Assembly: GCA_011503125.2 (NCBI GenBank)
Contig: WWBZ02000013.1
Coordinates: forward strand, 1-64,000
Origin: Botryosphaeria dothidea
Lineage: Eukaryota; Ascomycota; Dothideomycetes; Botryosphaeriales; Botryosphaeriaceae
Direction: 5' to 3'
Length of the DNA stretch: 64,000 nt
Part shown: piece by piece, positions 22,217-34,700 of the stretch
Layout: every line of letters starts with the position of its first letter
Position numbering within the stretch: position 1 is the stretch's first letter
Program-made: the position numbers and the translations under genes
The notes under the pieces: model-generated
Database searches by the model: none
Told to the model about the DNA's origin: nothing
The model's input: only the letters and a program-made list of their open reading frames with translations

Positions 22217-22454
22217 GATAGATAGATAAATTCATTTCTTCCCGATATAGCTCCCTTACGGGTCCATGCGGGGCTGGCTATCTATAGTTATTTTACACGA
22301 GGGGGAAAACCTTTTCGCCTGGCAAAAACCCCTCCTCTCTCTCTAGGCATGCTATCCTATACTAGTTCTTGTTTTTCCTTCTTACCAGTAGCGGCTGCTA
22401 TGGCAGCCCTACATTCACCTACTAGACCTATCCCTTCAGTCCTTGTCCTCGTAG

Positions 22455-25400
22455 TTATCCGGATCCTGGTGGTCCTGGTGGTCCTCCTGGTTCCTCTTCC
22501 TGGTTGTCCTCCTGGATTAGTTCCCTTGCCAGGCTGAATTGCTTGAGCAGCCCTAGGCGTAAGAACCAGTCTGTTGCTGCTTTGATTCCCTTCTTCGTTG
22601 AGAGGAGGGAATAGTAGTCCGTAGTCCCTGCCCTTTGGAGCATCTGTGCCCTGCCCTGTTGGAAGTGGGGGCAGAAGAGGAGGATGTGCTTTGGGGTTTG
22701 TCTATGCCAGCCGCATGGACAGGCAGGGCTAGGGTGTCCTGGCACCTTGCGCCTAGAGAGGAAGTCCTCCAGTCCAATATGCTCAGTACGTAGTAGAGTG
22801 GCGAGTGTGCTCTGTGGCTTAGACAGTTCGCTGTGAATTTGTCGAATCTTTGGGTTCCACTGTGTGCTTTGGGCTACTGGCTTATCTTGCCTTCCTTGGC
22901 TGGTAAACTTTGTCCATCTCTTCTTCCACTTGTTCCTATATGCTATGCGTAGTCTTGTTCGCTCCGGAAGACTCTGGTAGGTAGGGGGGCAGTAGTTAAG
23001 GAGGGCTGTTGCTCTTTCTCTAAGCAGAGTTCTTCTGGCTGGGCCGGCTGTGCCTCTGGTGCCTAGTGTGGCCCGGGCTATCTCTTTAATGCTCTGGCAA
23101 GTGTCCTCTACCACCATTGCCACTGGGCCATCCCTAGATCTAATAGTCTGGGCCAGCGCCAGTTCGTCCAGGTAGAGTGAGAGTGGGGAAATCCCCGTCT
23201 CGTGCTCTAAAGTTTGTGTGCTGGTTGACTTGTATGCCCCTGAGATGGTGCGTAGGCACTGGTTTTGGATCTTCTGCAGTGGCTGGGTGGCTGTCTTTCT
23301 CCACCCTGGGGTTCCCTCTGGGACGTGCCATACCCCACAGCCGTAGGTCATGACTGGTCTCACCACAGCCATATAGATATGGCGGGCTTTAGTAAATGAA
23401 GCTCCCCAGGTGGATGCTGCGAGTCTAGAGAGAGATGTGCACTGTTTGATTGCCTTGGCTCCTGTTTCCCTGATGTGGGGTCCCCATCTAAGCTTGTTGT
23501 CTACGTGGACTCCTAGAATCTTGATTGTAGGCTCTGGGCATCCAGCAAATCCAGGGATACGGATCTCTGCTGCCATATTGAATCTTCTTGGTTTTCTTGT
23601 AAAATGAATGAGGTGATACTTGTCAGGCGAGAAAGCTGACCCGTGGGTAGCTGCCCAGCGCTCGCAAATTTGATGTACGCCCTCTAGTGTCCTACAGTTT
23701 TGTTCTGTAGATCTACTAAAGGTTAGAATATTAGTATCATCGACGAATCCAAGGGGGAAGGTATTGCCCCTGCGTAGCTGTGTAAGTAGGTTAGAGGCAA
23801 AGAATAGGTAGAGGATCGGAGATAGTGAGGATCCCTGGGGAATCCCGGTTGAGGTCTGGATTGGTGGACTGGTAAAGTCTCCGAAGGATAGCTGAGTGGT
23901 ACGGTCCTGTAGAAAGGATCGAGTGAATCTTTCTACCCATTCTGGGAGTTTTGCCATCCTCATATTGTAGAGAAGCCTTCTATGAGATACGTGGTCATAT
24001 GCTCCCGAGATATCCAGGCTGAGGACTGAAGCCACCAGCCCTGGATCTTGTGCCCAGACAGTATGGATCTGTTCTGTGAGCAGGTCGAGAGCTGCTACTG
24101 CGGACCTGTTTCTCCTAGCTCCCATCTATGTATTAGGGAGCAGGCCGTATGCTTCAGTAGCCTGGGAGATTCTATCTGCTATAATCCTCTCAAGTAGCTT
24201 CCCTAGCGTATTAAGTAGGGCAATCGGCCTAAATGATTTGGCTTTGGTATAGTTATCCCTCTGTGGTTTCCTTAGGACTACGGTAATGGAGCTTTTGAAC
24301 TGCCTAGGGTGGTATGCAAGTGCGAGGCATCCCTGGAAGAGCCTAGTGAGTGGTCCGCTTAGTGTCTGAGCGCACTGCTTTAGGAACCTATTGATAATCT
24401 TATCTGGGCCTGGTGCCTTATCTGGGGGGAGCTTCTTGATGGTATGGAGGACCTGCTCTTCAGTAAGGTCTTGAGGGATCTCCACTGGCTCTGGGTATAT
24501 ACACCCATCCAGATCTGAGAGGTCGGTGGCCCTGGGAGGGGGGAAGAACTGGTTGGTAAGGATTTCTGCCTTGGCCGGATTGTCGTAGCGCAGTTGTCCA
24601 TCTGCTCCCTGGAGGGGTGGGAACTGAGGTGGGGCTGGAGGCTCTAGTGCCCTTGTTCTTGCCCACTTTGAGAGCTTCCAGAGTGCAGATGGGTCTGAGG
24701 TGATCTCAGCTACTGTTCTGCGCCATACTTTTGTTCTATCCCTTCTGATCTGCCTCTTCTTGCTATTAGCAATAGTTTGGTATACCACCCAGTCCTCCTC
24801 CCTCCCTGTGGCTGTCCATTTCCTTCTAGCTGCTCTCGCCTGGTGCACTAGGTCCGAACACTCCTTTGTCCATTGTATGGAGGCCCAGGGCGAGGGTCTC
24901 GCCACTGGGATGGTTTCCTGGATTGTTCTTTGGATGACCTCCTGGAGTAGTTCTGTAAAGTGGTCTAGGTCTGCTTTCGTATTAAGAGGGGCTGCTCTAA
25001 GGTATTCGAGCTTTGTTTGGAGCACCTAATTGGTTCTATTCTAGTCTGCTTTTTTCCACTGGGGCCTTGGAGGACGTGGTTCTGTAGGGGTAGGGGAGAT
25101 ATCAAGCATGGTGAGGATAGGTAGGTGGTCTGAGGAGGATTCGAGCTCCTAACTAACTCTACAGCTAAGGATCCTCTTCTCTAGCCACCGTGTGGTAAAG
25201 ATAAGGTCTAGGGTACTCTCGCTACTACCCTCTCTCCTAGTAATAGTACCTCTTGGAAGGGCTAGGTTAAGGCTAGCTGTCGTAGCTATTTTAATAAGGT
25301 CGTCTGCAAGAGTATGGTGTGTAGGGGAGGTAATGCCTCCCCAGGTAGGATGGTGAAGGTTAAAGTCCCCTAGTAGGACATGCTCCCCTGGTTTTCTAAG

Positions 25401-25790
25401 GGCTTCTGGGAGAAGCGCTAAGGTTTCTAGAGCCGTACTAGTGTGGGAGGCTGGTGGGGGGTTATAGCAGTTATGGATGTGGATTGTATGTGTCCTAGTA
25501 ATGAGGGATAGTGTGATGAGATCTGGTGAATGGACTGTTGCTTGCCAGGAGTCGGGGCTAATGGCCTTGCTTATAAAGAAGCAGGTTCTTGCCACTCCCT
25601 CCTGGGGAAAAACTGTGTGGTAGGCAGGGTGTCTTGCTGTTGTCTTGACCCTCGGGTTCCTCCAAGGTTCCTGGATGGCCAGGATATGGTGGATCTTTGG
25701 GTCCACTTCCTTAAAGAGCGGGAGCATTACCCTATTCTTACTCTTGTGGACGTTATACTGTACGATGGAGAGAGAGCCTATGTCTAACAT
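22455..25790 (-). pseudogene. LINE-A ORF2: endonuclease-reverse transcriptase
   Basis: The frame is 1111 codons with stops at 25151-25149, two near 25040-25027, and 24128-24126. An APE-type endonuclease comes first: QYNVHKS, AIQEPWRN, LGDFNLHHP, and SDHLPI just after the first stop. The reverse transcriptase follows, with PPDKAPGPDKI, FRPIALLNTLGK, SLDISGAYD, GIPQGSSLSP and the catalytic GFVDDTNI at about 23748-23722. The C-terminal knuckle is CPCGWHRQTPKHILLFC. No RNase H Asp/Glu set is visible between RT and the knuckle. The enzyme nicks target DNA and copies the LINE RNA there. It would be inactive here because of the stops. Confidence 0.92.
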
Positions 25791-27343
25791 TGACTTCCTT
25801 CCATCTCTAGGTCCGGCTGCGAGGGGGCTAGTGGTGTGGGCTGTGAGGAGGGAGTTCCCGCGGGCTCCTCTAAGGCGTGTTGTGAGCTGTTAAGTCCAGT
25901 GAACCTCATTTGGTTAGGAGGCGGGGGGCGGCTTAAGTCTCTTGGCCTGCCTGGTCCCCTCTTGACCGGCTCCTCCTCCCTGATCCTCTTCCTTGGTCCG
26001 ACCGTCAGCCAGTTAGTTTGGGGCTGTGTCTTGGTTATCAGGGGTCCTTCCCGGTGCCTTTCTGGTGCTGCTAGGCGGGCCTGGGCGGCCTTGGCATGGC
26101 AGGCTCTGCGTGTTGGGCAGACGTTGCTCCAGGCTGTGTGCCTTTGGGAGCAGTTTGCGCACTGCGTGCTTTCCTTAGGGCAGTCCCTAGTATTATGTGC
26201 CTTGCCGCACTGTCCACACTTTTCCTCCTTTTTACAGTGGTTGGTAATATGACCGTAGGCCTGGCACTTAAAACACTGGGTTACTATGAAGGCTGCATTA
26301 TAGTACTGCGCTATATGGATAGCAAAGTTAATAACAAGCCCCTTATCAATAATCTGGTTGGCGGTTTCGGGGTTTGTAGTACTGAGGATGATGGCTGAGT
26401 GAGTTTTCCCCTCTGGGAGCTTCCTCTTTAGCCAGGCCAGCTTGCTGATACGTAGTCCTGGGTGTAGAGATAGGTTCTGCTCCTGGATGGTTTGGATGGC
26501 TTGGGGGTCTGTGGTATCGATTCCTTCTCGAGGGACGTTGTGTACTAGCACTGAGTATAGCTGCTGGTTAGGCCTGACTTCTTTTCCCAGTCCTGTAGTC
26601 CATTCCTGGTCCTGGAGAAGGGCTGTTCTGGTTGCTTCATCCGGTATAAAGATCCTAACGTCTCCACTGGGGAGCTTCTTGGCAGCAAGTACTTTCTTGC
26701 ACGCCCAGCTTTTTCCTGCCTGGATCTTTCTGATGATTGCCTCATTTGAGAGCTTGGCTATTTCTTGTCTGTTTGCTATCTCTGGGAAGTGGAGGGTAAG
26801 TTCAGTGGTGGCTGGGGGGGTAGGGGGCTTCGGGGCTGCTTGGGCTGCAATTTGTGCCTAGCTGCGAGTATTGGGTGTGGGTGTAGAGGTAGCCTGGATA
26901 CGGTTGACTGTCTTTTGGACCTGTTGGACCTCTTTGAGGATGTCCTTAAGGCCTGGCTCCTTGGTGGCTGCCTCCTGGCAGATAGTAATATGATCCTGGA
27001 AGATTGTCTTGGCAATGTCGAGAAAATTTTTCACCTGGCTGGAGAGGACTGAAGGGAGGCTAGCGGATGTTTGTAGGGCTTGGAGGAGGGTGTCTGCTGT
27101 TTTTGAGGCTCTCTCAACGTATTCTACGCTGTACTGGGTGCTCTGCGGTTTCTTGGGGGTGTATTGGGGCTGGGTAGGGGTAGTCACTGGGGGAGGCTGT
27201 TCGCCTCTTCCTGTGTCCTCTACATCAACCACTTCGCGGCTGCAGTTGTCTTGAGTACTGTTTTGGGACTCGCGAAGCCTAGGATAGTCCCTAGGGCCCT
27301 CTCCCGGCGCCGTAGCTTGGGGTCGATTTTTTGGTGTGGTCAT
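25784..27343 (-). pseudogene. LINE-A ORF1 (gag-like nucleic-acid-binding protein), one stop
   Basis: The frame is 519 codons with a single TAG at 26860-26858. Residues 1-160 are polar and Pro/Gln-rich. The middle part (EIANRQEIAKLSNEAIIRKI onward) is a folded, RRM-like or chaperone-like region. Residues about 375-425 hold three CCHC-type knuckles: CFKCQAYGHITNHC, CGQCGKAHNTRDC and CANCSQRHTAWSNVC. The C-terminus is Pro-rich. Such ORF1 proteins coat LINE RNA and travel with it to the nucleus. The start codon lies almost at the 5' end of the element. The last codons overlap ORF2 in ATGTTAG. Confidence 0.88.
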
Positions 27344-27350
27344 GTTTTTT

Positions 27351-29577
27351 TTAAAGACTATAGATAATATCTACGAATCGAGAATCTCGAGAAACTATCT
27401 AAATTCTCGAAGTACTTAGCCTTTCCAGCTACTTTTAAAGATAAGAAATAAGAAAATAACGAAAAGCTACCTTATATCTATAGACTTAATTACTAGTATA
27501 AGAACTATTTCTACCTAAACGAGGATATACGGCCTAAGTACTAGAATCTAAATAAGGCTACTTAAATACGTATTAACGAGAAACTTAAGGATCTAAAAAT
27601 TAAGGCACGAATCGACTATATACTAAATCGAGAAAAGAAAAGATAACTTAGTTCTCTATCTACTATAAATACAACTATAACTCTAATATCTAACGTTTAA
27701 AGTAAATCTTCTTTAATCGAGGTCGTCTTATTCTCTATTATTAGCTACTCTATAAGAAGAGCTAATACCTCTCTTTAGTTATTCTAGATTCTCGACTCTA
27801 GAACCGATTATTATATCTATAACTAATCTATATAGAATAGATTTAAATAAACTAGAGCTACTAAACTAGACGAATACCTTACCTATAGAGAAATAACTAT
27901 ACTAATTACTACGTATAGAATAGTTACTATTAACGTTAAAATACTATCTAGTAAAGGCTATATTACTCTCTAAGATATTATAATATCTCTATCTTTTATA
28001 GCTAATCTTATATCGCTTAATAAAGCTCTTAAAGTAGAAATCGACTAGAATCTAAGAACTAGAACTCTTAGTAAGATTAATTAGACGCTCTATTTTACTA
28101 AATAATATAATAGATACTTCTATCTTAAACGAAATATAGTATCTCTTTAAGCTTATTATTCGATACTTCTCGTAACTTAACTAACTACTTTCGTAATTAA
28201 AGCCGTATATATTACTAACTAGTACCGTATTCTTAGCTATACTAGCTAGAAAACTCTTTAATATCTCGAAGAATCTACTAAAGAAATATAAATTACTCTA
28301 TTACTATCTAAATAACTACTCTAGTACTACGAAATCTATATACTATTAAAGGCTTATAGAATCGTCTTTTAATTACTAGATAAGAAGAAAGAATTAACTA
28401 AACCTTTCTTACGCGTTATATTTAATCTACTCTAGCTTATACTAGCCTATAACGGAGATAAATAGATAGCTTATCTTACTTACTTATTATTAAACTTTAT
28501 TCTTCTATTTATATACTAGTATAAATTAAATACTTTTAAACTAGCTATCTATAGACTTAAAATTATTAAGATCCGCTACTAGAGTAAGATTATCTTCTTT
28601 AGAATTAATAGAGAAACTATATTCGGAAATACTTTTCTCTTCTATCTTATAGATTATAGAATTATATTTAAAACCTTAGCTCTAGTAATACCCGAGTAAA
28701 ACGGATACTCTAAACGCTTAGAGGGTATACTTCTTATTAGAGTACGAGCTATACGAATTAGCGCGAACCTTCTAGAACGACTATAGCCTAAAACTATCTA
28801 AGCCGCCGTCTATATTTATAATAGGACTCTATTTAAGAAACTCGGCTAGATTATATCTTTTAAAAGAGTTACTAGTAATAGACTAAATCTCTCGTATCTT
28901 AAAGCCTACGGATATAAAGCCTACTCTCTATATAAAGATCTTCTACGTACTTATAAGCTTACTAAATAAGTATTTATCGGATATCTTATTAGATACGACT
29001 CGACTAATATCTTCCGTATCTAGATCCTAAGCTAGAATAAAGTAATACGGACTAAAGACGTTACTTTTAACGAAAATAGCTTCTTCGATCTATTAGAGAC
29101 TAATATTAGTAAAACCCTTAGAAAAGAGATAATTAAGACTCTTAATACTTCTACTCTACTATTAATCTATAGTCTTATATCTTAGAAAGAATCTAAATCC
29201 TCTACCCTTAATTAATATAATTAGATAATAAACTAATAATCTTAAGCTAAGAAAGACCTATTAACTTAAACGCTATCTATACTCTTAGAATTAGTAGAAT
29301 CTAAAGTAGAACCTCTCGAATTAGAATAAGAATAAGAATAAGAATAAGAATAAGAATAAGAATAAGAATAAGAATAAGAATAAGAGTAAGAGTAAGAGCA
29401 AACTAAATAACGACTTAGACCTCTACTATCTATCTAATATAATACTCTACCTTAACTAGGCGCTACTTCCGGTAATAGAGTACTACGAAAAGTAGATATT
29501 TTAGCTATATTTACTAAAGAAACTATTATTCTAGAAAATAGCTTACGAAGTTCTTAGAATTAAAATCTAAACTATAG
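27351..29577 (+). pseudogene. Copia C2 gag-end and integrase region
   Basis: Read through stops, the integrase part near 28580-28960 shows the copia signature PEQNGYSKRLEG, then YIYNRTLFKKLG and LKAYGYKAY. After it a Glu/Gln repeat leads toward the reverse transcriptase. The segment is interrupted at 29577 by SINE copy 1. Confidence 0.75.
29324..29399 (+). repeat. (GAATAA)n hexanucleotide repeat in Copia C2
   Basis: About twelve units, the last ones gagtaa and gagcaa. In the Copia frame this reads Glu-stop, which is Glu-Gln before RIP, so it is a decayed Glu/Gln linker between integrase and reverse transcriptase. Confidence 0.85.
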
Positions 29578-30190
29578 ATAGATAGATAGATAAATTTAAT
29601 TTAAGCTAATTTAGCTCCCCGAAGGATTTATATAGCTATAGCTATCTATAAAGATATATAAAAGAGAAAACCGTAGCTACTTTCTTAGAATAGCCCGGAT
29701 AAAAATCTTCTCTATCTATAATAGTAGTATCCGTAGATACTCTATTTAGTATAGTTTTTCTATATACCGGTAGCGGTATCTAAAGTAGAAAGAGTAGCTA
29801 AGAGGGAGGAACTATAGAGAGAGGTAACTATAAATCTTAAGACTAAGCCGTAAGAAGTTCCGACTTATCTATTTATAAGTGCTAGTAAAGCGCTTTTAAA
29901 ATTTATTTTTAGAAGCGCCTAGCTAGCTCTTCTCTTCTTTATTACCGCTAGAGAGAACGCGGATACGTATACTTTTATAGTAGAACGTATATACTACTTA
30001 TAGCCTATTCTAACTATCTATAGATTTTCCCCCTTATTACCGCTAGAGAGAACGTAGATACGTATACTTTTAACGTAGGACGTATATACTACGAGTAGGT
30101 AAGCGGTCTAAGATTTAAACTTAGAACCTATACTATTCTAGAAAGGCTAGATTACCGTAGAAGTATACTCTACTAGTATACTATTCTACT
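29578..30190 (-). mobile_element. SINE copy 1: tRNA-headed, LINE-A-like tail
   Basis: The 613-bp insertion is flanked by aatctaaactatag (29564-29577 and 30191-30204). On the minus strand it starts with a tRNA-like head, contains two direct copies of a block of about 55 bp (29942-29998 and 30042-30098), and ends ggggagctaaattagc...aaatttatctatc. LINE-A ends gggagctatatcggg...aatttatctatc. It has no coding capacity. The shared end suggests that LINE-A proteins mobilise it. Confidence 0.82.
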
Positions 30191-30602
30191 AATCTAAACT
30201 ATAGTAATAACTCTTTTAGAAAGCCTCGAAAACTACGAAAAGAAGTATATACTATAATACTTACTTAAGCTTAAGAATAACTAAAATCGACTTTCTATAA
30301 CGCGTTCTTAGCTATAATTAATACTCTAAAACTTAAGTCTAAAGTTTATCGAGATAATCTTCTACTAGAGCTAAAGAACTTCGAGAAACTTCTTAATTAT
30401 CTATTTAAGAACGATTTTTTTACCTTACTTCTCGAGGAAATCTAGAAACTTAAGTAAATCTAAACCTAGATATAAGTCCTAGTTACTTAAGTATATAAGG
30501 TAAAAAAACGGATTATTCTACTTATCTAGGTATTTAAGTATAAGTTCGACGAAGAAGAATATCTTATTAAGTTTAAAGCTCGACTCTATATTAGAGGAGA
30601 CC
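30191..30602 (+). pseudogene. Copia C2 segment, start of reverse transcriptase
   Basis: RIPped Copia coding between SINE copy 1 and the truncated LINE-A. It precedes the RVT_2 region continued at 31018. Confidence 0.65.
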
Positions 30603-31017
30603 AAAGGGCAGGGACTACGGACTACTATTCCCTCCTCTCAACGAAGAAGGGAATCAAAGCAGCAACAGACTGGTTCTTACGCCTAGGGCTGCTCAAGCAA
30701 TTCAGCCTGGCAAGGGAACTAATCTAGAAGGACAACCAGGAAGAGGAACCAGGAGGACCACCAGGACCACCAGGATCCGGATAACTACGAGGACAAGGAC
30801 TAAAGGGATAGGTCTAGTAGGTGAATGTAGGGCTGCCATAGCAGCCGCTACTAGTAAGAAGGAAAAACAAGAACTAGTATAGGATAGCATGCCCAGAGAG
30901 AGAGGAGGGGTTTTTGCCAGGCGAAAAGGTTTTCCCCCTCGTGTAAAATAACTATAGATAGCCAGCCCCGCATGGACCCGTAAGGGAGCTATATCGGGAA
31001 GAAATAAATTTATCTAT
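30603..31017 (+). mobile_element. 5'-truncated LINE-A (last 415 bp), un-RIPped
   Basis: It is flanked by ctatattagaggagacc (30586-30602 and 31018-31034). It matches the last part of ORF2 and the 3' UTR of LINE-A copy 1 almost base for base and ends in (TATC)n. It is rich in CA and TG while the Copia around it has almost none. 5' truncation is typical of incomplete LINE reverse transcription. Confidence 0.95.
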
Positions 31018-31771
31018 CTATATTAGAGGAGACCTTTAATTAACTACTTAGAATATCTACGCTACTACGCTTACTATATAAATCTTTAGAGAACTTATAG
31101 TAACTATAGTTACTTTCGACCTTAAATTAAGGTAGTATAATATTATTAATACGTATCTATACGTTCTAATCGACGAGGAAATATATTATAAACTACTACT
31201 AGGTATAAAAATTAAGAACGGACTCGTTCTTCTACTTCTACGAGTATTATATAGACTTAAATAATTACTAGCTCTCTAGTAAAAGTACTTATTAAAAATA
31301 CTTTAAAATCTCGGCCTTACTAAAGTACTAGAAGCTCCTTATCTATTTATAAATAAATATATAGTTCTATTCTTCTTTATAGATAATATTATTATTATCT
31401 ACTATAGAGATTATACTATCTATATCGACGAATTCTAACGTAAGCTCTTTAAAATCTACGAAATACGATATCTCGGCGAAATCTAATAGTTTCTAGTAAT
31501 TAGAATTATTTAAAATAGAGACGAGCGTAAACTCTAGCTATACTAAGACTTCTATATCGCTAAACTCGCTACGAAATTTAACGTTAAAGAGGACTCGAAG
31601 CGCTTAGTTTCTCTTCTATCTAATAAACCTATTACTTAGAATCTCGATTAAGCTACGAATTAAGATATATACGCTTTTTAGTAAAAAGTCGGATTAATTA
31701 ACTACGCTATAGTCTATACTAGACTAAATATTATATACGTAGTATTACGACTCTCTAAATATTTATAGAAT
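31018..31771 (+). pseudogene. Copia C2 reverse transcriptase segment
   Basis: Shows LFIDNIIIIYY near 31374-31410, the RIPped form of the FVDD motif of the RVT_2 family, and a start of RNase H that matches 4250 onward in C3. LINE-A copy 3 follows at 31772. Confidence 0.8.
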
Positions 31772-34700
31772 AATCTAAGAATATAACCACGCTAAAAAAT
31801 CGACTCTAAGCTACGGCGCCGGAAGAGGGCCCTAGGAACTCTTCTAGGCCTAGCGAGACTCGAAATACTACTTAGAGTAGCTATAGCTACGTTATAGTTA
31901 ATATAGAAGCCGTAGGAAGGGGCGAATAGCCCCCTCTAGTAACTACCTCTATCTAACTATAACGCACTCCTAATAAACCGTAGAACACCTAGTATAGCGT
32001 AGAATACGTTAAAAGAGCCTTAAAAATAGTAGATACCCTCCTCTAAGCCCTATAAGTATCCGCTAGCCTCTCTTTAGTCCTCTCTAGTTAGATAAAAAAT
32101 TTTCTCGATATTACTAAGATAATCTTCTAGGATTATATTACTATTTACTAGGAGGCGACTACTAAGAAGCTAGGCCTTAAGAATATTCTTAAGAAGATCT
32201 AGTAGATCTAGAAGGTAGTTAGCTAACTCTAGACTACTTCTACGCCCGTAGTACCTAGCTAGACTAATATTATAGCCCGAGCAGCCCTAAAGCCCCCTAT
32301 CTCTCTAACTACTACTAAGCTTACCCTATACTTTCCGGATAAGACTAATAGATAGAAGGTTACTAACCTTACTAACGAGGCTATTATTAAGAAGATCTAG
32401 ATAGAGAAAAGCCTAGCTTATAAAAGAGTACTAGCGGCTAAGAAGCTTCCTAGTAGAGACGTTAAACTCTTTATATCTAATACTTAGACTAGAGTAGCCC
32501 TCCTCTAGGATTAGAAATAGACTATAAAACTAAATAGGGAAGTCCGTCCTAACTAGTAGCTCTACTTAGTACTAGTCTATAACGTCTCCCTTAAAGATAT
32601 TAATACTAAGAACCCCTAGGCCGCCTAAACCCTTTAGAATTAGAACCTATTCTTATATCTAGGACTACGTATTAGTAAGCTAGCCTAGCTAAAAAAGAAG
32701 CTTCTAGAGAAGAAGACGTACTTAGCTATTATCCTTAGTACTATAGATTCTAAGGCAGCTAACTAGATTATTACTAAAGGACTTATTAGTAACTATACTC
32801 TCTATATAGTAGAGTACTATAGTATAATCTTTATAGTAACCTAGTACTTTAAGTACTAGGATTATAGCTATATCTCTATCTACTATAGAAGGAAGAATAG
32901 ATACGGCTAGTACGCCGAGGTATATAATATCTACGAGTGCCCTAAAGAGAAGACGTAATATATAAACTATAACTAAAAGTATACGGCCTAGAGTAACTCC
33001 TATCTAACGCGTAGAGCCTATTAGGCTAAGGCTACTAAAGCCCGCCTAGCGGTACTAGAGAGATATAGAGAAGGTACCCCTACGGCTAAGATATAGCCCT
33101 AAACTAACTAGTTAACGGTTAGGCTAAGAAAGAGGCCTAGAGAAAAGAAGCCGACTAAGAGAGGGCTAGGTAGGCTAAGGGACCTAAGCCGCCCCCCGCC
33201 TTCTAACTAGATACGGTTTACCGGACTTAATAGCTCCTAGTATACCTCGGGGGAGAAGCCCGCGGGAACCTCCTCCGCCTCGTAGTCTATACTATTAACT
33301 TTCTCGTAGCCTAACTTAGAGATAGAAAGAAGCTAATATTAGATATAGGCGCTTTCTCTATCGTATAGTATAACGTTTATAAGAGTAAGAATAGGGTAAT
33401 ACTCTCGCTCTTTAAGGAGGTAGACCTAAAAATCTACTATATCCTAGCTATCTAAGAACCCTAGAGGAACCTAAGAGTAAAAATAATAGTAAGATACCCT
33501 ACTTACTATATAGTTTTTCCTTAGAAGGGAACGGTAAGAACCTACTTCTTTATAAGTAAGGCTATTACCCCCGACTCCTAGTAAGTAATAGTCTACTTAC
33601 TAGATCTTATTATACTATTCCTTACTACTAAGATACGTATAATCTATATCTATAACTACTATAATCCCCTACTAGCCTTCTATACTAGTACGGCTCTAGA
33701 AACTCTATCTCTTCTCCTAGAAGCTCTTAGAAAACTAGAGGAGTATATTCTTCTAGGAGACTTTAATCTTTACTATCCTATCTAAGGGGGTATAACCGCC
33801 CTAAGATACTATACCCTTATAGATAATCTTATCGAAATAGCTACTATAGCTAACCTTAACCTAGCCCTCTTAAGAGATATTATTACGAGGAGAGAGAGTA
33901 GTAGCGAGAGTACTCTAGACCTTATCTTTACTATATAGTAGCTAGAGAAGAGAATTCTTAGTTACGGAGTTAGTTAGAAGCTTAAATTATCCTCTAACTA
34001 CCTACCTATCCTTACTATACTCGATATTTCTCTTACCCCCGCGGAACTACGCCCTCTAAGGCCCTAGTAGAAGAAAGTAGACTAGAAGAGAACTAATAAT
34101 ATACTCTAATTAAAGCTTAAATACCTTAAAGCAGCCCCTCTTAATACTAAAGTAGACCTAGATTACTTTACTATACTACTCTAGAAGGCTATCTAAAGAA
34201 TAATCTAGAAGACTATTCTAGTAGCGAGACCCTCGCCCTAGACCTCTATATAATAGATAAAGAAGTATTTAGATCTAGTATACTAGACTAGAGTAGCTAG
34301 AAGGAAGTAGATAGCTATAGAGAGAGAGGAGAACTAGATAGTTTACTAAACTATTACTAATAGTAAGAAGAGGTAGATTAGAAGAGATAGAATAAAAGTA
34401 TAGCGTAGAATAGTAGCCGAGATAACCTTAGACTCTTCTATACTCTAGAAGCTCTTAAAGTAGATAAGAATAAGAGTATTAGAGCCGCTAGCCCTATTCT
34501 AGTTCCTACTCCTTTAGGGAGTAGATAGATAACTACGTTATAATAACTAGTCTAAGGCGGAAATCCTTACTAACTAGTTCTTTCCCCCTTCTAGAGCTAC
34601 CGACCTCTTAGATCTAGATAGATATATATATCTAGAGCTAGTAGAGATCTCCTAAGGCGTTACCGAAGAGTAGGTCCTCTATACTATTAAGAAGCTTCCC

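Larger units (their letters stand above)
22217..27350 (-). mobile_element. LINE-A copy 1, full length and nearly intact
   Basis: It is flanked by ttaaagactatagata (22201-22216 and 27351-27366) inside Copia C2. On the minus strand it has a 7-nt A-rich leader, ORF1, ORF2, a 3' UTR of about 230 nt (22454-22225) and a (TCTA)n tail. RIP is light and uneven, leaving one stop in ORF1 and four in ORF2. It is the reference from which the other LINE-A copies can be read. The ORF2 order is endonuclease, reverse transcriptase, zinc region, with no RNase H. Confidence 0.95.

Noticed and set aside
26096..27367. Plus-strand ORFs of 80-140 codons over LINE-A copy 1
   Set aside because: Composition shadows of ORF1 on the minus strand, where zinc knuckles and colinearity with other copies fix the frame.
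29324..29399. Regular hexamer spacing considered as a CRISPR-like or satellite array
   Set aside because: It is an in-frame microsatellite in Copia pol without spacers.
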